Below, one piece after another: positions 1-10,900 of a stretch of 64,000 nucleotides of DNA. A model generated the notes under the pieces. The model saw nothing but the letters and a program-made list of their open reading frames with translations, did not search any database and was not told where the DNA came from. A program made the translations under genes and the position numbers. How positions within the stretch are numbered: position 1 is the first letter of the stretch; each line of letters starts with the position of its first letter. The DNA comes from Burkholderiales bacterium (GTDB lineage: Bacteria > Pseudomonadota > Gammaproteobacteria > Burkholderiales > Burkholderiaceae_D), in the NCBI GenBank assembly GCA_016200895.1, contig JACQDX010000125.1, forward strand, positions 1 through 64,000. Direction: 5' to 3'.

Positions 1-278
1 AATCGTCTTGTTCGCACTCATCCTATTTATGAAATGAGTTCTAGTATCAGATGGTGGTATTTTAAGGTGCAGCCTCAGATTCTGGCATTCTGCCCGGGCT
101 TTCACTGCTGTGCTTTGTCTCGCAGAACCTTAAAAGCTATCCTGGCCTGGCACCTGTGGCAAGGATAGAGTAGTGATTCTGTTTCGCTCACTGCGATATA
201 AGTATTGCAAGTCTCTAAAAATTTCCTTACAGTCTGGCGTTAGCCGCATTGGCATACTGTAATCCAAGGAAATGATAT
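1..278. other. Leading stretch without a recognisable gene
   Basis: No reading frame with protein-like composition is visible on either strand, and I see no RNA-gene signature. The last 15 bases carry the ribosome binding site (AAGGA at 266-270) of the following DUF2339 gene, so its promoter probably lies here. No convincing -35/-10 pair stood out. Confidence 0.5.
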
Positions 279-3200
279 ATGTGGTTTGTGGGCGCAATCA
301 TAGGCTTTATTCTGGGCGTGGCGACCGATTCGGGCGCTGCCATGTTCTTTTTTGCTTTGACAGGCGGCTTTGTCGGTCATCTGATAGGCAGCTCACGCAA
401 TAAGGCCAATATCAAGTCGCCCGCGAATAAGCCAGTGACCCAAGCCGCACCAGGCAAGCCAGTTGATGCGATGGCAGAAATGCGTCAGAAAATCTTCACG
501 CTTGAACATCGTCTGCAAACGCTGGAACGCGAAATGGCAGAGCTGAAAGCTGGGGGCGTTTTCGTTAAGGGCTCAGACGCGCCAGTGCAACCGGCAAGCA
601 AGCCAGTTATAGAGGAAAAATCACCAGTAGATCCACAAGCATCCCTTGCTGCTGCAAAAGCCAATGATGCCAGCCTGAGTGTGGCGGTTCCGTTGACGAC
701 AGAGTTTGGTGCGCAAACAGAAGCAGTGCCAGCAATTGCGCAGAAGAAAGCGGAACTGGAAAAACTGGATCTGAATATCAATCCCCTGGAAGATGCTGCA
801 CCTGTTCAAAAGGCTCCTGAAGCCTTCACTGATCAAGTCGCAGCAATACCAGCAGTTATTGTTGTGGAACCCGTTGTGGAACCTGTTGTGCCTACAGTAA
901 CAAATCCGCCAGTAGCAGATACTGCAGCCGTAAAACCACCAATAGCAAAGCCGCCATTAACAAAACGCCCGCCACCACCGCCACCAAAAACCTTGAAAGA
1001 GAGTTTGCCAGCACCTTTGGTAAAACTGATCTTCGGTGGTAATGCCCTGGTCAAGGTTGGGGTCTTGATTTTATTCCTTGGACTGGCTTTCTTGCTGCGA
1101 TATACCGCAGAGCGGGTCACTGTGCCTGTGGAATTACGCTATGCAGGGGTGGCTTTGTCTGGCGTGGTCTTGCTGGCGCTGGGCTGGTTCTTGCGTAGCA
1201 AACGTCGCGACTATGCGCTGATCTTGCAAGGCATGGCGATAGGTGTGTTTTACCTGACCACGCTGTCAGCGATGAAATTGCATGCCTTGATTTCTCCTGA
1301 AGTCGGCTTTGGCTTCCTGTTCATGGTGTCGGTCCTGAGTGCCATCCTGGCGGTCATGCAAAATGCGCCTGTCCTGGCCATCGTTGCCGCAATCGAAGGT
1401 TTTGCCACGCCCGTCTTGATTTCCACTGGTGAAAACCGTCCGCTTGGTTTGTTTACTTACATGGCGGTGCTCGATATAGGTATCTTCGTGGTCGCCTGGT
1501 TCAATGCCTGGCGTGTGCTGAACCTGATAGGTTTCGTTGGCACCTTCACCCTGGCAATAGGCTGGGCAGAACGTAGCTATACTGATAGTCAGTACGGCAT
1601 TGTTCAGCCTTTCCTGATTTTCTTCTTTGTCCTGTTTGCACTGATAGGTCTGTTGTTTGCCCGTCGTACGCTGAAAGAAGCGGAAGTTGAAGAGGGCCCG
1701 CTGGCTACCCTGAAGCGGGTAGGGCGGGTTGATAGCGCCCTGGTATTTGGCAATCCCATCACCGCCTTTGGCATGCAGTACATACTGGTCAAACATACAG
1801 AGTTTGGTGCAGCCTTTTCTGCGCTGGCGGTAGGTTTCTTTTATTTACTGCTGGCCAGGTTTGTGTTTTCGAAAGCCAGACAAGGCCTGGCTTTGCTGGC
1901 AGAGGCCTATGTCATTGTGGCCGCCATATTTGCCACGTTGGCGATACCGCTGGGGCTGGAAGGAGCCTGGACAGGTGCAGCCTGGGCCATCGAGGGGGCA
2001 GGCATGTACTGGCTGGGCATACGCCAGCAACGGCCTTATGCACGAGGATTTGCTTACGTGGTCATGGTTGGCGCAGCGTATAAGCTCTTGCACGGTATCT
2101 ATATCAATCCAGAGGCCACTGGGCCACTGTTGCAGGGCGGTTTGTTGGGGCCAGTCTTGCTCGCTATAAGCTGCTTTGTCGTCTGGAATTTGCACAGAAA
2201 AGCAAAACCAGAAAATATTTCCAACTGGGAAGTAGCACCAAATGCCGCTTTACCGTGGCTTGGCGTTGCTTCACTGGCCTTGTTGCCATGGATGTTGCTG
2301 AGCCCGCAATTTGCAGCAGCAGCAATGGCTGTCATGGCTTTGCTGGTATCGGCAATTTCCCGTCACTATGCGTTGAAGGCTTTTGAACATATCTCTGCCA
2401 CTTTGCAGGCTGCCGCGCTGGCATCCTTCATGCTGACCCTGCATGTCTCTGCCAGTGGCAATGCCGCGCTGGAAGATGGCTGGAAGGGTGGCCTGGCTGC
2501 CCTTATTATCGCTGGCAGCATATTGTTCAGTGCGGGACGCTCCATGGTGGCAACCAAACGGGCAGCGCAAGCACAGTCCTTGCCACCTGCCTGGTCAATC
2601 TGGAACCAACTGGCTATCATCAGTGGTAGTGCGCTGCTTCATCTGGCCATGTTGTTTGCTATCAATCTGACGCAGGCATCACTGATCTGGCCAATTACTT
2701 CCTGCCTTTTGTTGTGGGTGGGATTACGCATGTCACATGGTGCTTTGGCAGGCTTTGCTGCAGTTTTACAAATCATTGCTGCCAGCTTGTGCTTGGTGGA
2801 ACCTGGCAAATACCAGGGCGCTGCCTTCACACATCTGGGCTTTTTTGTACCTTTGTCACTGGCTGTATCAGCCTGGTTCAGTGCGGATTTTATCCGTGCC
2901 GAAGCAGCCAGGATGCGAGCCGTGTTGCTGGATTTGAGTGGCTTTGGCAATGCCGCTACTACGAATGCGGGCAATGCAGGCACGTCAGAACAAAAACTAC
3001 CGTCCGTCTGGCTTAACCCCTGGTGCAATAGCAAGCTTGCTCTGGGCTTACCTATTGTGTGGGGTCTGGCATGGTGGTTAAGTGCCTGGTTCCCTGAAAG
3101 CCTGGAAACTCTGATACGCACAGATCATCGTACCTATTCTTCAACTGTCGCCATTGTGATAGGTCTGGGCAGCTCAGTCCTGATGGCGGCATTGGCAGCA

Positions 3201-4241
3201 TGGCGCAAATGGCCGCAAATGGGTTTTGCCACTATCGTCACTTTGCCGCTATTGGTTTTTGCTGGTCTGATCGGTGCTGTGAGCGCGGATGGCCTGTACT
3301 TGCCATCGGCAAACCTGGGCTGGCTGGCCTGGCCGCTGGCATTGGCATGGCATTTGCAGATACTGAAAAAGCAGCAAAACTGGATGCCAGCATGGCCCCG
3401 ACTGTTGAGCCTGACGCATATAGTCGGTTTCTGGTTCTTTTTGTTATTGGCGGCCCGAGAAGGGCAAGCACGCCTTGCGCCACTGGCTGATACCTGGTCA
3501 AGTTGGCCATTGCTGGGCTGGGTGCTGGTTCCTGCTTTGGTATTCTGGTTCATTGGTGCCAAACCGCTGGCTGGCAGGTGGCCGCTTAGTTCTTATCGTA
3601 AAGCCTATATAGAACAGGCCTGCGCACCTGTCGCCCTGTATTTGCTGGCATGGTGCTGGTTGACCAATGCCTTCAGTGCAGGTGATGCCAGCCCCTTGCC
3701 TTATCTGCCTTTGCTGAACCCGCTTGAATTGGGGCAGTGGCTGGTGTTGGCGTCCTTATTGCACTGGTGGCGCGCTTTGCCTGTGGCAACACTCAAGACA
3801 GATACGAAATATGCTGCGACAGCAATGGCCGCCGCTACTGCCCTGGCTTTGTTGACGGGCATGGTCTTGCGTAGCTGCCACCATTTCGCCGGTGTGCCTT
3901 GGGACGCAGATGCCTTGTTTGCTTCACGCCTGAGTCAGGCTGCTGTTTCCATTACCTGGGCAATTTGTGGCGTGGCTGTCATGTTGTTTGGCAATCGCCG
4001 CATGTCACGCGGTATCTGGACTGCTGGTGCGGCCTTGCTGGGTGTGGTGGTCTTGAAACTGTTCCTGATAGAACTGGCTGACCGTGGTGGCTTATACCGT
4101 ATTGTCTCTTTCATCGGTGTTGGTATCTTGTTGCTGGTGGTTGGTTATTTTGCACCGGTACCTGTCAAGCCCAAAGAGTCGCTGGAAGCCGCATTGGCGG
4201 AGGATAGTGAATCATCAGGAGATCAAGGGAAGGCATCATGA
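279..4241 (+). CDS. DUF2339 family polytopic membrane protein
   Basis: This is a 1320-residue inner-membrane protein of the DUF2339 family, whose function is unknown. A first hydrophobic segment (about residues 1-35) is followed by a short coiled coil near 65-92 and a long Ala/Pro/Val-rich linker with a run of prolines near residue 230. From about residue 245 to the end there is an almost unbroken series of hydrophobic helices, probably more than twenty. The length and the linker-then-many-helices layout are usual for the family. The start has AAGGA eight bases upstream. The stop overlaps the next ATG by four bases (ATGA), so it is translationally coupled to a DUF3999 gene, a pairing often seen in proteobacteria. 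A cell-envelope role is inferred only from the architecture. Confidence 0.9.
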   Translation: MWFVGAIIGFILGVATDSGAAMFFFALTGGFVGHLIGSSRNKANIKSPANKPVTQAAPGKPVDAMAEMRQKIFTLEHRLQTLEREMAELKAGGVFVKGSDAPVQPASKPVIEEKSPVDPQASLAAAKANDASLSVAVPLTTEFGAQTEAVPAIAQKKAELEKLDLNINPLEDAAPVQKAPEAFTDQVAAIPAVIVVEPVVEPVVPTVTNPPVADTAAVKPPIAKPPLTKRPPPPPPKTLKESLPAPLVKLIFGGNALVKVGVLILFLGLAFLLRYTAERVTVPVELRYAGVALSGVVLLALGWFLRSKRRDYALILQGMAIGVFYLTTLSAMKLHALISPEVGFGFLFMVSVLSAILAVMQNAPVLAIVAAIEGFATPVLISTGENRPLGLFTYMAVLDIGIFVVAWFNAWRVLNLIGFVGTFTLAIGWAERSYTDSQYGIVQPFLIFFFVLFALIGLLFARRTLKEAEVEEGPLATLKRVGRVDSALVFGNPITAFGMQYILVKHTEFGAAFSALAVGFFYLLLARFVFSKARQGLALLAEAYVIVAAIFATLAIPLGLEGAWTGAAWAIEGAGMYWLGIRQQRPYARGFAYVVMVGAAYKLLHGIYINPEATGPLLQGGLLGPVLLAISCFVVWNLHRKAKPENISNWEVAPNAALPWLGVASLALLPWMLLSPQFAAAAMAVMALLVSAISRHYALKAFEHISATLQAAALASFMLTLHVSASGNAALEDGWKGGLAALIIAGSILFSAGRSMVATKRAAQAQSLPPAWSIWNQLAIISGSALLHLAMLFAINLTQASLIWPITSCLLLWVGLRMSHGALAGFAAVLQIIAASLCLVEPGKYQGAAFTHLGFFVPLSLAVSAWFSADFIRAEAARMRAVLLDLSGFGNAATTNAGNAGTSEQKLPSVWLNPWCNSKLALGLPIVWGLAWWLSAWFPESLETLIRTDHRTYSSTVAIVIGLGSSVLMAALAAWRKWPQMGFATIVTLPLLVFAGLIGAVSADGLYLPSANLGWLAWPLALAWHLQILKKQQNWMPAWPRLLSLTHIVGFWFFLLLAAREGQARLAPLADTWSSWPLLGWVLVPALVFWFIGAKPLAGRWPLSSYRKAYIEQACAPVALYLLAWCWLTNAFSAGDASPLPYLPLLNPLELGQWLVLASLLHWWRALPVATLKTDTKYAATAMAAATALALLTGMVLRSCHHFAGVPWDADALFASRLSQAAVSITWAICGVAVMLFGNRRMSRGIWTAGAALLGVVVLKLFLIELADRGGLYRIVSFIGVGILLLVVGYFAPVPVKPKESLEAALAEDSESSGDQGKAS

Positions 4242-5695
4242 GTATCAACAGGTTGAGAATGAAATTGTTACTGCTTGCTGCCTGTGCGACAGTCTCCGCT
4301 GTCGTCGCGGCACAGGCAATTACGCCGCAGCTAAAGCATGCAGTCATCTCCAGTACTGGATCTGGTCCGTATTTTCAACTGGATATACCAACCAGTATTT
4401 ATCCTGGCAGCCTGCATCCTGATCTGCATGATGTGCGCGTGCGTAATGCTGAAGGCGATCTCTTGTCTTTTGCCTGGGCTGATACTGAAACGGCAAGCGC
4501 AAAGCTTGAGAGCAAAACAGTCAGCGCCTTTCCTTTGAAAGACATGCAAAGCAGCAGTTTCAGCAGTTTCCGGCAAAATGCAGATGGCTCGCTGACCGCT
4601 TTGTCGCAAGTGAAAATTACCAGGCAAAACCCTGTACCTGCCTGGATTATTGATGTCAGCAAGATCAAGGGCAAGTTATTGCAAGCCAGGTTCAGCATTA
4701 GCGAGCAGGTGGACGGCATGTTCGGTTTCACGCTGGAAGGCAGCAATGACCTGAAAAACTGGCAATCGTTGGGTAGCGAGCAATTGGTGCAATTGCGTCA
4801 CCAAGGCTCTATGTTGCAGAATCTTGGTATCAGACTTCACCATGTCAGCGCGCAGTATTTGCGCCTGCGTTGGACCAATCCTGCAGATGCACCATGGCTG
4901 GACAGTGTCAGCATCGACAGCCAGCAAGAAGTCTATACACCACCGGTTTTGCAATGGAGTAAGCCTATTCCTGTGAAGGCTTGTGGTGCAAATTACTGTG
5001 ATTACAGCATTCCCGATAACACGCCAATAGACAGCCTGCGTCTGCTGGTGAGCGAACCCAATACCCTGCTGCACATCACTGTACTGGCACAGGTAGCCAC
5101 TACAACTGCACCGGTGTCCTCGTATCATCACAGGCATAGTCCGTTGTACCCTTTGCATGTCTTGAGACACCAAAAGCGCAATGCTGAAGTGCAGATAGAT
5201 CAACAAGTCTGGTTGAATGACAGCCTGGTCTACAAAATAAACCTGCAGAACGGAGAAGTGAAATCACCAGATTTGCTTATGGATGGTGCCAGTTATAAGA
5301 CTTTGCGCTTGCAAACCGATAGCCCATTTAGCAAGTTGGGCAAAACTCTGCCCGAGATACAGATAGCCAGCTTGCCACGCAGGCTGATATTTTTGGCGCG
5401 AGGAAAGCCGCCTTATCAATTGGAATGGGGAGTCGAAAATAAAGAAGGCGCTGCACTATCACTGACAACCCTGATCCCAAAAATGGACTTGAGCAAACCG
5501 GTACAGGCAGATATTTCCACTGTTGAGATTGCTGATTATGTTGCTCCGCAAGTTGCAAGCAAGCCTGTTGAGAAAGTACCGACTAAAGAACACAAACCCT
5601 GGCTATGGGCGGCATTAGGTGTCGGCTTATTGTTATTGGGCGGGATGGTGTGGTCGCTGTTGAAGAGTATGTCGGAAGATAAGGCAAAGACCTGA
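4238..5695 (+). CDS. DUF3999 family periplasmic/membrane-anchored protein
   Basis: This 485-residue protein starts with a signal-type hydrophobic stretch (about residues 8-25). A large beta-rich, presumably periplasmic region follows, and the protein ends in one transmembrane helix near 457-478 with a short charged tail. This is the usual DUF3999 shape. The region near residues 150-210 contains a stretch resembling the discoidin-like part of the family, with WQSLGSEQ. The ATG overlaps the stop of the DUF2339 gene (ATGA at 4238-4241), so the two proteins are probably made together and may form a complex. No enzymatic motif is visible and the function is unknown. Confidence 0.88.
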   Translation: MSINRLRMKLLLLAACATVSAVVAAQAITPQLKHAVISSTGSGPYFQLDIPTSIYPGSLHPDLHDVRVRNAEGDLLSFAWADTETASAKLESKTVSAFPLKDMQSSSFSSFRQNADGSLTALSQVKITRQNPVPAWIIDVSKIKGKLLQARFSISEQVDGMFGFTLEGSNDLKNWQSLGSEQLVQLRHQGSMLQNLGIRLHHVSAQYLRLRWTNPADAPWLDSVSIDSQQEVYTPPVLQWSKPIPVKACGANYCDYSIPDNTPIDSLRLLVSEPNTLLHITVLAQVATTTAPVSSYHHRHSPLYPLHVLRHQKRNAEVQIDQQVWLNDSLVYKINLQNGEVKSPDLLMDGASYKTLRLQTDSPFSKLGKTLPEIQIASLPRRLIFLARGKPPYQLEWGVENKEGAALSLTTLIPKMDLSKPVQADISTVEIADYVAPQVASKPVEKVPTKEHKPWLWAALGVGLLLLGGMVWSLLKSMSEDKAKT

Positions 5696-5700
5696 GAACC

Positions 5701-5837
5701 TGTTTACGATCTTACTGCGCGAGCGTGATCGGGGCTCATACGCTGCTCAAAATGCTCATGTACTAGAGTATATTCCGCTTTTTGCGCTGCGTTTTTGTTA
5801 CCCTGACCCCGCTGACGCTCGCTACAGATCGTAAACA
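5701..5837. repeat. 137-bp intergenic inverted-repeat element
   Basis: The element fills nearly the whole gap between two convergent genes. Its ends are a perfect 12-bp inverted repeat (TGTTTACGATCT at 5701-5712 and its complement at 5826-5837). A second perfect 8-bp pair lies inside (GCGAGCGT at 5719-5726, complement at 5815-5822), and further partial pairing follows (CGGGG against CCCCG). The whole could fold into one long interrupted hairpin. There is no open reading frame and no target-site duplication that I can see. It looks like a REP/MITE-type dispersed element, but only one copy lies in this window. It may also act as a bidirectional terminator. Confidence 0.6.
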
Positions 5838-5868
5838 CGTCCTGAGTGTTTTCAGGTCTTGAAGAGAA

Positions 5869-7035
5869 TTAAATGCTCTGCAGGCGCTGCAAGGCGTCTT
5901 GCAGTGTGCCATCCTGCTTGGCAAAGCAAAAACGAACGATGCCAGATTCTTTGCCTTGCTGGTAAAACGCGGATACAGGAATAGCTGCCACACCAATTTC
6001 AGTCGTCAGCCAGCGGGAAAAATCCAGCTCTGTCATGTCAGAAACTGCTGAATAATCAACCGACTGGAAATAAGTCCCTGCACATGGCAGCAGACGCAAG
6101 CGAGAATTGGCAAGGCCAGCTCTGAACAGGTCGCGTTTCTTTTGATAAAAGTCCGGCAATTCCAGATAAGGAGCCGGGTTGTTCATATACTGCGCCAGTC
6201 CTACCTGCATAGGTGTATTGACGGTGAAGACATTGTATTGATGGACTTTGCGGAATTCTGCCATCAACGCTGCTGGTGCCGTGACGTAGCCAACCTTCCA
6301 GCCAGTCACATGATAAGTCTTGCCAAAGCTGGAAATGATAAAGCTGCGCTCTGCCAGTTCAGGGTAACGTGACAGCGATTCATGGCGCTCTCCATCAAAC
6401 ACCATGTGTTCATATACTTCATCAGAGGCAATCAGTACTTTGCTGTCACGTACGATATCGGTTAAAGCAGCAATATCATCCACACTCAATACCGATCCGG
6501 TTGGGTTGTGAGGTGAATTTAGCATGAGCAGACGAGTCTTGTCTGTGATGCTGGCTTTTACCTTGTCCCAGGGGATGGTATAACCATTCGCACCCAGTTC
6601 CATACTGACAAATACTGGCACGCCGCCTGCCAGCTTGATACTGGATACATAGCTGTCATAGGCTGGTTCAATCACAATGACTTCGTCACCAGCATGCACA
6701 CAGGCCAGTAATATCGTCAAAATACCCTGGGTGGCACCGGCTGTGACTGTGATTTCGGTATTAACATCGTAAGCATGACCATAGATGTTCTTGATCTTGG
6801 TGGCTATCTGCTCGCGCAATTGCGGCATGCCTGGCATGGGCGGATATTGATTGTAATTATCCGCCATGGCCTGCGCCACGAGAGCAGGAAGGGCCGGGTC
6901 ACAGCTAAAGTCAGGGAAACCCTGACCAAGATTGACCGCCTTTTTCTCTGCTGCCAGGGCAGACATCACTGAGAAGATGGTAGTGCCCACTTCGGGCAAT
7001 TTGGATTCAGGTACGAAGCGGGCAGTGGTCGTCAT
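5869..7035 (-). CDS. PLP-dependent aminotransferase, methionine aminotransferase-like
   Basis: This is a 388-residue class I/II fold-type I aminotransferase. Recognisable parts are NLGQGFPDF near the N-terminus, the NSPHNPTGS segment, SDEVYEHMVFDG, and the PLP-lysine motif SSFGKTYHVTGWKVGY. The GQGFPDF and YHVTGWK signatures and the length match the YbdL/kynurenine-aminotransferase subgroup, which in E. coli transaminates methionine and other bulky amino acids. Cytoplasmic. It is followed 30 bases upstream (on this strand) by upp, which suggests co-transcription upp to aminotransferase. The exact amino-donor preference cannot be read from the sequence. Confidence 0.88.
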   Translation of the reverse strand: MTTTARFVPESKLPEVGTTIFSVMSALAAEKKAVNLGQGFPDFSCDPALPALVAQAMADNYNQYPPMPGMPQLREQIATKIKNIYGHAYDVNTEITVTAGATQGILTILLACVHAGDEVIVIEPAYDSYVSSIKLAGGVPVFVSMELGANGYTIPWDKVKASITDKTRLLMLNSPHNPTGSVLSVDDIAALTDIVRDSKVLIASDEVYEHMVFDGERHESLSRYPELAERSFIISSFGKTYHVTGWKVGYVTAPAALMAEFRKVHQYNVFTVNTPMQVGLAQYMNNPAPYLELPDFYQKKRDLFRAGLANSRLRLLPCAGTYFQSVDYSAVSDMTELDFSRWLTTEIGVAAIPVSAFYQQGKESGIVRFCFAKQDGTLQDALQRLQSI

Positions 7036-7065
7036 CAGTAAAGCTCTTCAAAAACTATAAATTAA

Positions 7066-7698
7066 TTACTTGGTACCAAACAAACGATCACCCGCATCAC
7101 CCAGGCCAGGCACGATATAGCCATGTTCATTCAGATGGTCATCGATAGACGCAGTGATGATAGGTACATCAGGATGGGCAGCGTTCATGACCTTGATTCC
7201 TTCAGGAGCAGCCAGCAAGCAAACGAATTTGATCGTTGTTGCGCCGCGCAATTTCAGGCGAGTGATTGCTGCAGCGGCTGAATTGCCAGTTGCCAGCATA
7301 GGGTCAACCACGATCACCAGACGGTCAGCGATATCTTCAGGCACTTTGAAGTAATACTCGACCGGTTCCAGGGTTTCCGGGTCACGGTACAGACCGATGT
7401 GACCTACGCGGGCATTTGGCAGCAAATCCAGCATGCCATCCAAAATACCATTGCCAGCGCGCAAGACCGAGATCACGCACAACTTCTTGCCACTGATGGT
7501 TGGTGCATCAATAGTTGTGATCGGTGTCTCTATCTTCACCAGTTCAATAGGCAGGTCGCGGGTGACTTCATATGCCAGCATCTGGCTGATTTCACGCAGC
7601 AGGCGGCGGAAATTATCCGTAGGTGTGTCTTTGCTGCGCATTAGTGTCAACTTGTGTTGCACCAACGGGTGTCTTATTTCGGTAACGAGTTCGGTCAA
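7066..7698 (-). CDS. upp: Uracil phosphoribosyltransferase
   Basis: At 210 residues this is the standard length for Upp, which makes UMP from uracil and PRPP in pyrimidine salvage. The PRPP-binding loop [16 protein letters not shown] is intact. The C-terminal uracil-binding stretch with [18 protein letters not shown] is also present. The start is preceded on the minus strand by a purine-rich GGAGAATT, a good ribosome binding site. The gene lies just upstream of the aminotransferase and is divergent from the giant coiled-coil gene, leaving about 200 bases for both promoters. Confidence 0.96.
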   Translation of the reverse strand: MTELVTEIRHPLVQHKLTLMRSKDTPTDNFRRLLREISQMLAYEVTRDLPIELVKIETPITTIDAPTISGKKLCVISVLRAGNGILDGMLDLLPNARVGHIGLYRDPETLEPVEYYFKVPEDIADRLVIVVDPMLATGNSAAAAITRLKLRGATTIKFVCLLAAPEGIKVMNAAHPDVPIITASIDDHLNEHGYIVPGLGDAGDRLFGTK

Positions 7699-7902
7699 GA
7701 TAATTCTCCGGCAATGTTGTGTTGACCGCTATTTTACGTCCCTGCCAGCATTAAGGGAAACGGATAAATCAGGAATTGAGGTGTTTTTCCACTTCTGCTC
7801 CAGCCATCGTCAAATTTTTCTTGATTGATAATTCATTATAAGAAGTTCCGGCATGGCAGGGCCCGCAATGACGGTGAACGACTATCAGATCAGGAGTGCA
7901 GA

Positions 7903-10900
7903 ATGGACAGCAATCAGGCGTTGTTAAATAAATTATCTCTGGGAGATTACTCCCTGGATCGCCATGGCGATCGCAAGGACGATTATTTGCCACCAGAAGA
8001 GGCAATTGAGTCCAATACCCGCATCGATGTGAAAGGTATTCGTGAAGCCATCGCACGGGTAGAAGCAGAAGCCAGAGCCACTGTAGCAGCCGAAACCAGA
8101 TTCAAAGCCGAATCGCAAGCAAGGATATTGGCAGAAACCAGGGCACAGGCAGAAGCAGAGTCCGCCGAGCTGGCCCAGCGCAAACTGGCACTGGAACAAG
8201 AAGCCGTCGCCGGGACCCAGGCAAAATTGATGGCCGAACGCCAGTCGCGTGCCGCCAGTGAGGCCAGAATCGCCGCCACAGCCGAAGAAACCAGGAATCT
8301 GCAAGAACGCACACTGATAGAGTCACGGGCCCGTGAACAATCAGAACAGCGCGCCAAACTGGAACAACAAGCGATAGAAAATGCCGAGCACCAGTTCAAG
8401 GCAGAATCAGAACTGGCTTCGCAAGCCCATGCCGAAGCAGAAAAACTCGCAACGCAAACTGCCAATGCCCGCAATTGGGCAGCAGAACGCTTTGCTGCAT
8501 CACAATCCGCCCGCCAACAGGCAGAAGAACGCGCCCGCGCTGATGCCCGCATCACAGAGCTGGCACGCGAACGCGAAAAACGTGACCGCGAAGCCCGTGA
8601 AACGGCAGAAATGCTGGCCAAAATGCGTAGCGAGTCCCTGCAAATCAGCAAAGAACGCGACCAAGCAGAAGCCATGGCGCTGGAATATGCCATCAACCGT
8701 GCGCCGGTAGAACTGCGCGCCCGTGAGGATGCATTGGCGCGCGTTGCCCTGGAGCAAGGGCAAGAAGCAATTGCCCAGGCCAGAATGGAATCGGAAAGAA
8801 GGGCAGCAGAAGCCATACAATTACGCATGCAGTCAGAAGAAGACTTGCGTATCGCTGCCAATAAACGCGAACAGGCAGAAAAAATAGCTGCTGCGGCAGC
8901 CCAGGCCCGTCGTGAAGCAGAAGACAAAATCCGTATGGTGACCGAGTCACGCATACGCGCAGAGCGCGAACTGCAATCAACCGCCATGACGCGTATAGAA
9001 AACGAACAGCAAGCCGATATGCAAGCCCGCGCAAGACAGGGTGCTGAAGCTGCATTGGCAGAAGAGGCCCGTCAACGTCGTCTGGCTGAGCAAGAAGCTG
9101 CTGACAATGCCCGTCAGCGCGTCATTGAAGAACAGCGCGCCGCAAAACTCGCTAAAGAGCGCGTAGAAATCGAAAAACAGGCGGTACAAGATGCCCGCGA
9201 AAAAGCCGATGCTGAACAACAGGCCCTGAGCGCCAGCGCCTTCCAGGCTGAATTGCTGAAACGCGCCAATCTGGCAGCCGCAGACAAAGCCAAAAAAGCC
9301 CAGGAATTGATGATGGCTGAAAAATTGCGTGCTGCAGCAGAGCAAAAAGCCGCAGCCGCATTGCAAGAAAAATTGACTGCCGAACGCAAAATGACAGAAG
9401 AAGCCGAGGCTTTAGCGAAAGCTGAATCGTCTCACGCTGAACTCTTGCGCATGCAAGAGCAGGCAGAACATGCACGTCGCATAGCCCAGGAATCAGAATG
9501 TGTGGCAGAAAAACTGAGCCTGGAAAAAACCATGGAGCAGGTTGAATTGCAGCAAAAAATGGCGGCAGCCGCTGCCAGAAAAAATCAAGATGCCAGCGAA
9601 CTTCTGCGCGTCCAACAGCAACGCACTAATGATGAGGTGAAAGCGATGGAACTTCAGGAAGAAAAACTACAGACAGAACGTCGCCGTGCCAATGCAGTGC
9701 AACAAGTGCTGAAGGCGACCCAGGAAAAACTGCAACTCGAACAAGCCGCTCAGCAAGAAGCAGAAGCCAGACTGCGTGCGGAAGAAGAGTCCAAGGCAAT
9801 TGCCGCCGCGAGGGAACTAGCTGAGCGCGAAGAGAGACTGGCGCTGGAAGCCACACTCGATGCAGAAAAAACTACTCTTGAACAAACAGAGTTGCAAAAA
9901 GATGCTCAATGCAAGGCAGCCAAGGTCGCTTTGTTGATAAGCCATCAAGCCACGGAAATGGCGCGCGCAGAACAAATGCATCTGGAAGCAGAAAAGCAAG
10001 CTGCAAGAGCTGCGCAAGACAAACTGGAAGCAGAAAAATCAGCTGCCGAGCAAGTCATCGCCCGCGCCCATGCTGACCGTGAACATACCAATGTCTTGAA
10101 TGCGCGCCAGCAGCAAGAGGCTGAAGCCCGCGCAGCGCGTCAGGCCATGATTGCCGCAGAACAAGTACGCCTGCAAAAAATGCAGGAGCACGCAGATTTG
10201 CAAAAACAGTCTGCAGTACTGGCACAAACCAAGGCTGTTGAAGCTGAAGAATTAGGCAAGACTTTGCGCTTGCGTGCAGAGTCCGAGCAAAAAGCTCTGA
10301 ACCTGGTCCAGCAAAGACTGGAAGCAGAAAAACGCCTGACAGCAGAATTGCAAGCCAAGGCAGCGGTAGAGCAAGAGCAGCGCGACCAACATCTGGCCCG
10401 CCTGCAATCTGAGCAAGCTTTGCGTGTTGCCATGGAAAGCAAAGTCGCCGAAGAGAAAAAACTGCTGGAACAAAACAATCAACAAGCCAAGGCGGAACAG
10501 CAAGCGGCAACTGCCGCTGCAGCAAGGGTAAAAGCTGCAACCCAATTGGCGCAGCTTGAACAGGGGAAAGCAAAGTCACAACAGCAGGCAGCACAGGCGC
10601 TGGAAGAACAAGCCAGACTGGAAAAACAAAAAGCAGATGCAGCCGACCTGGAAGCAAAAGCAACTGCCGAAAAGCTGGCAGCAGAAAAAATCGCTACAGA
10701 AGCCGCGACTGCCAGGGCAAAAGCAGAACAGCAACACGCACAAGCCGCAGCCGTGAGGGCCAGGGCAGAACAAGAAGCCAATGAATTGACTGCCGCCAAA
10801 CTGCAAGCTGAACAAGCATTGCAAATCCAGGCGCAAGCCTATGCTGCCAGCCAACATAAAGCGCATGAGCTGGTCGTTGAAAAGAACAAAAAAATTGCTG

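Noticed and set aside
130..175. Sigma-54 type promoter (TGGCAC near 150) before the DUF2339 gene
   Set aside because: The -12 part does not match TTGC[AT] at the right spacing.
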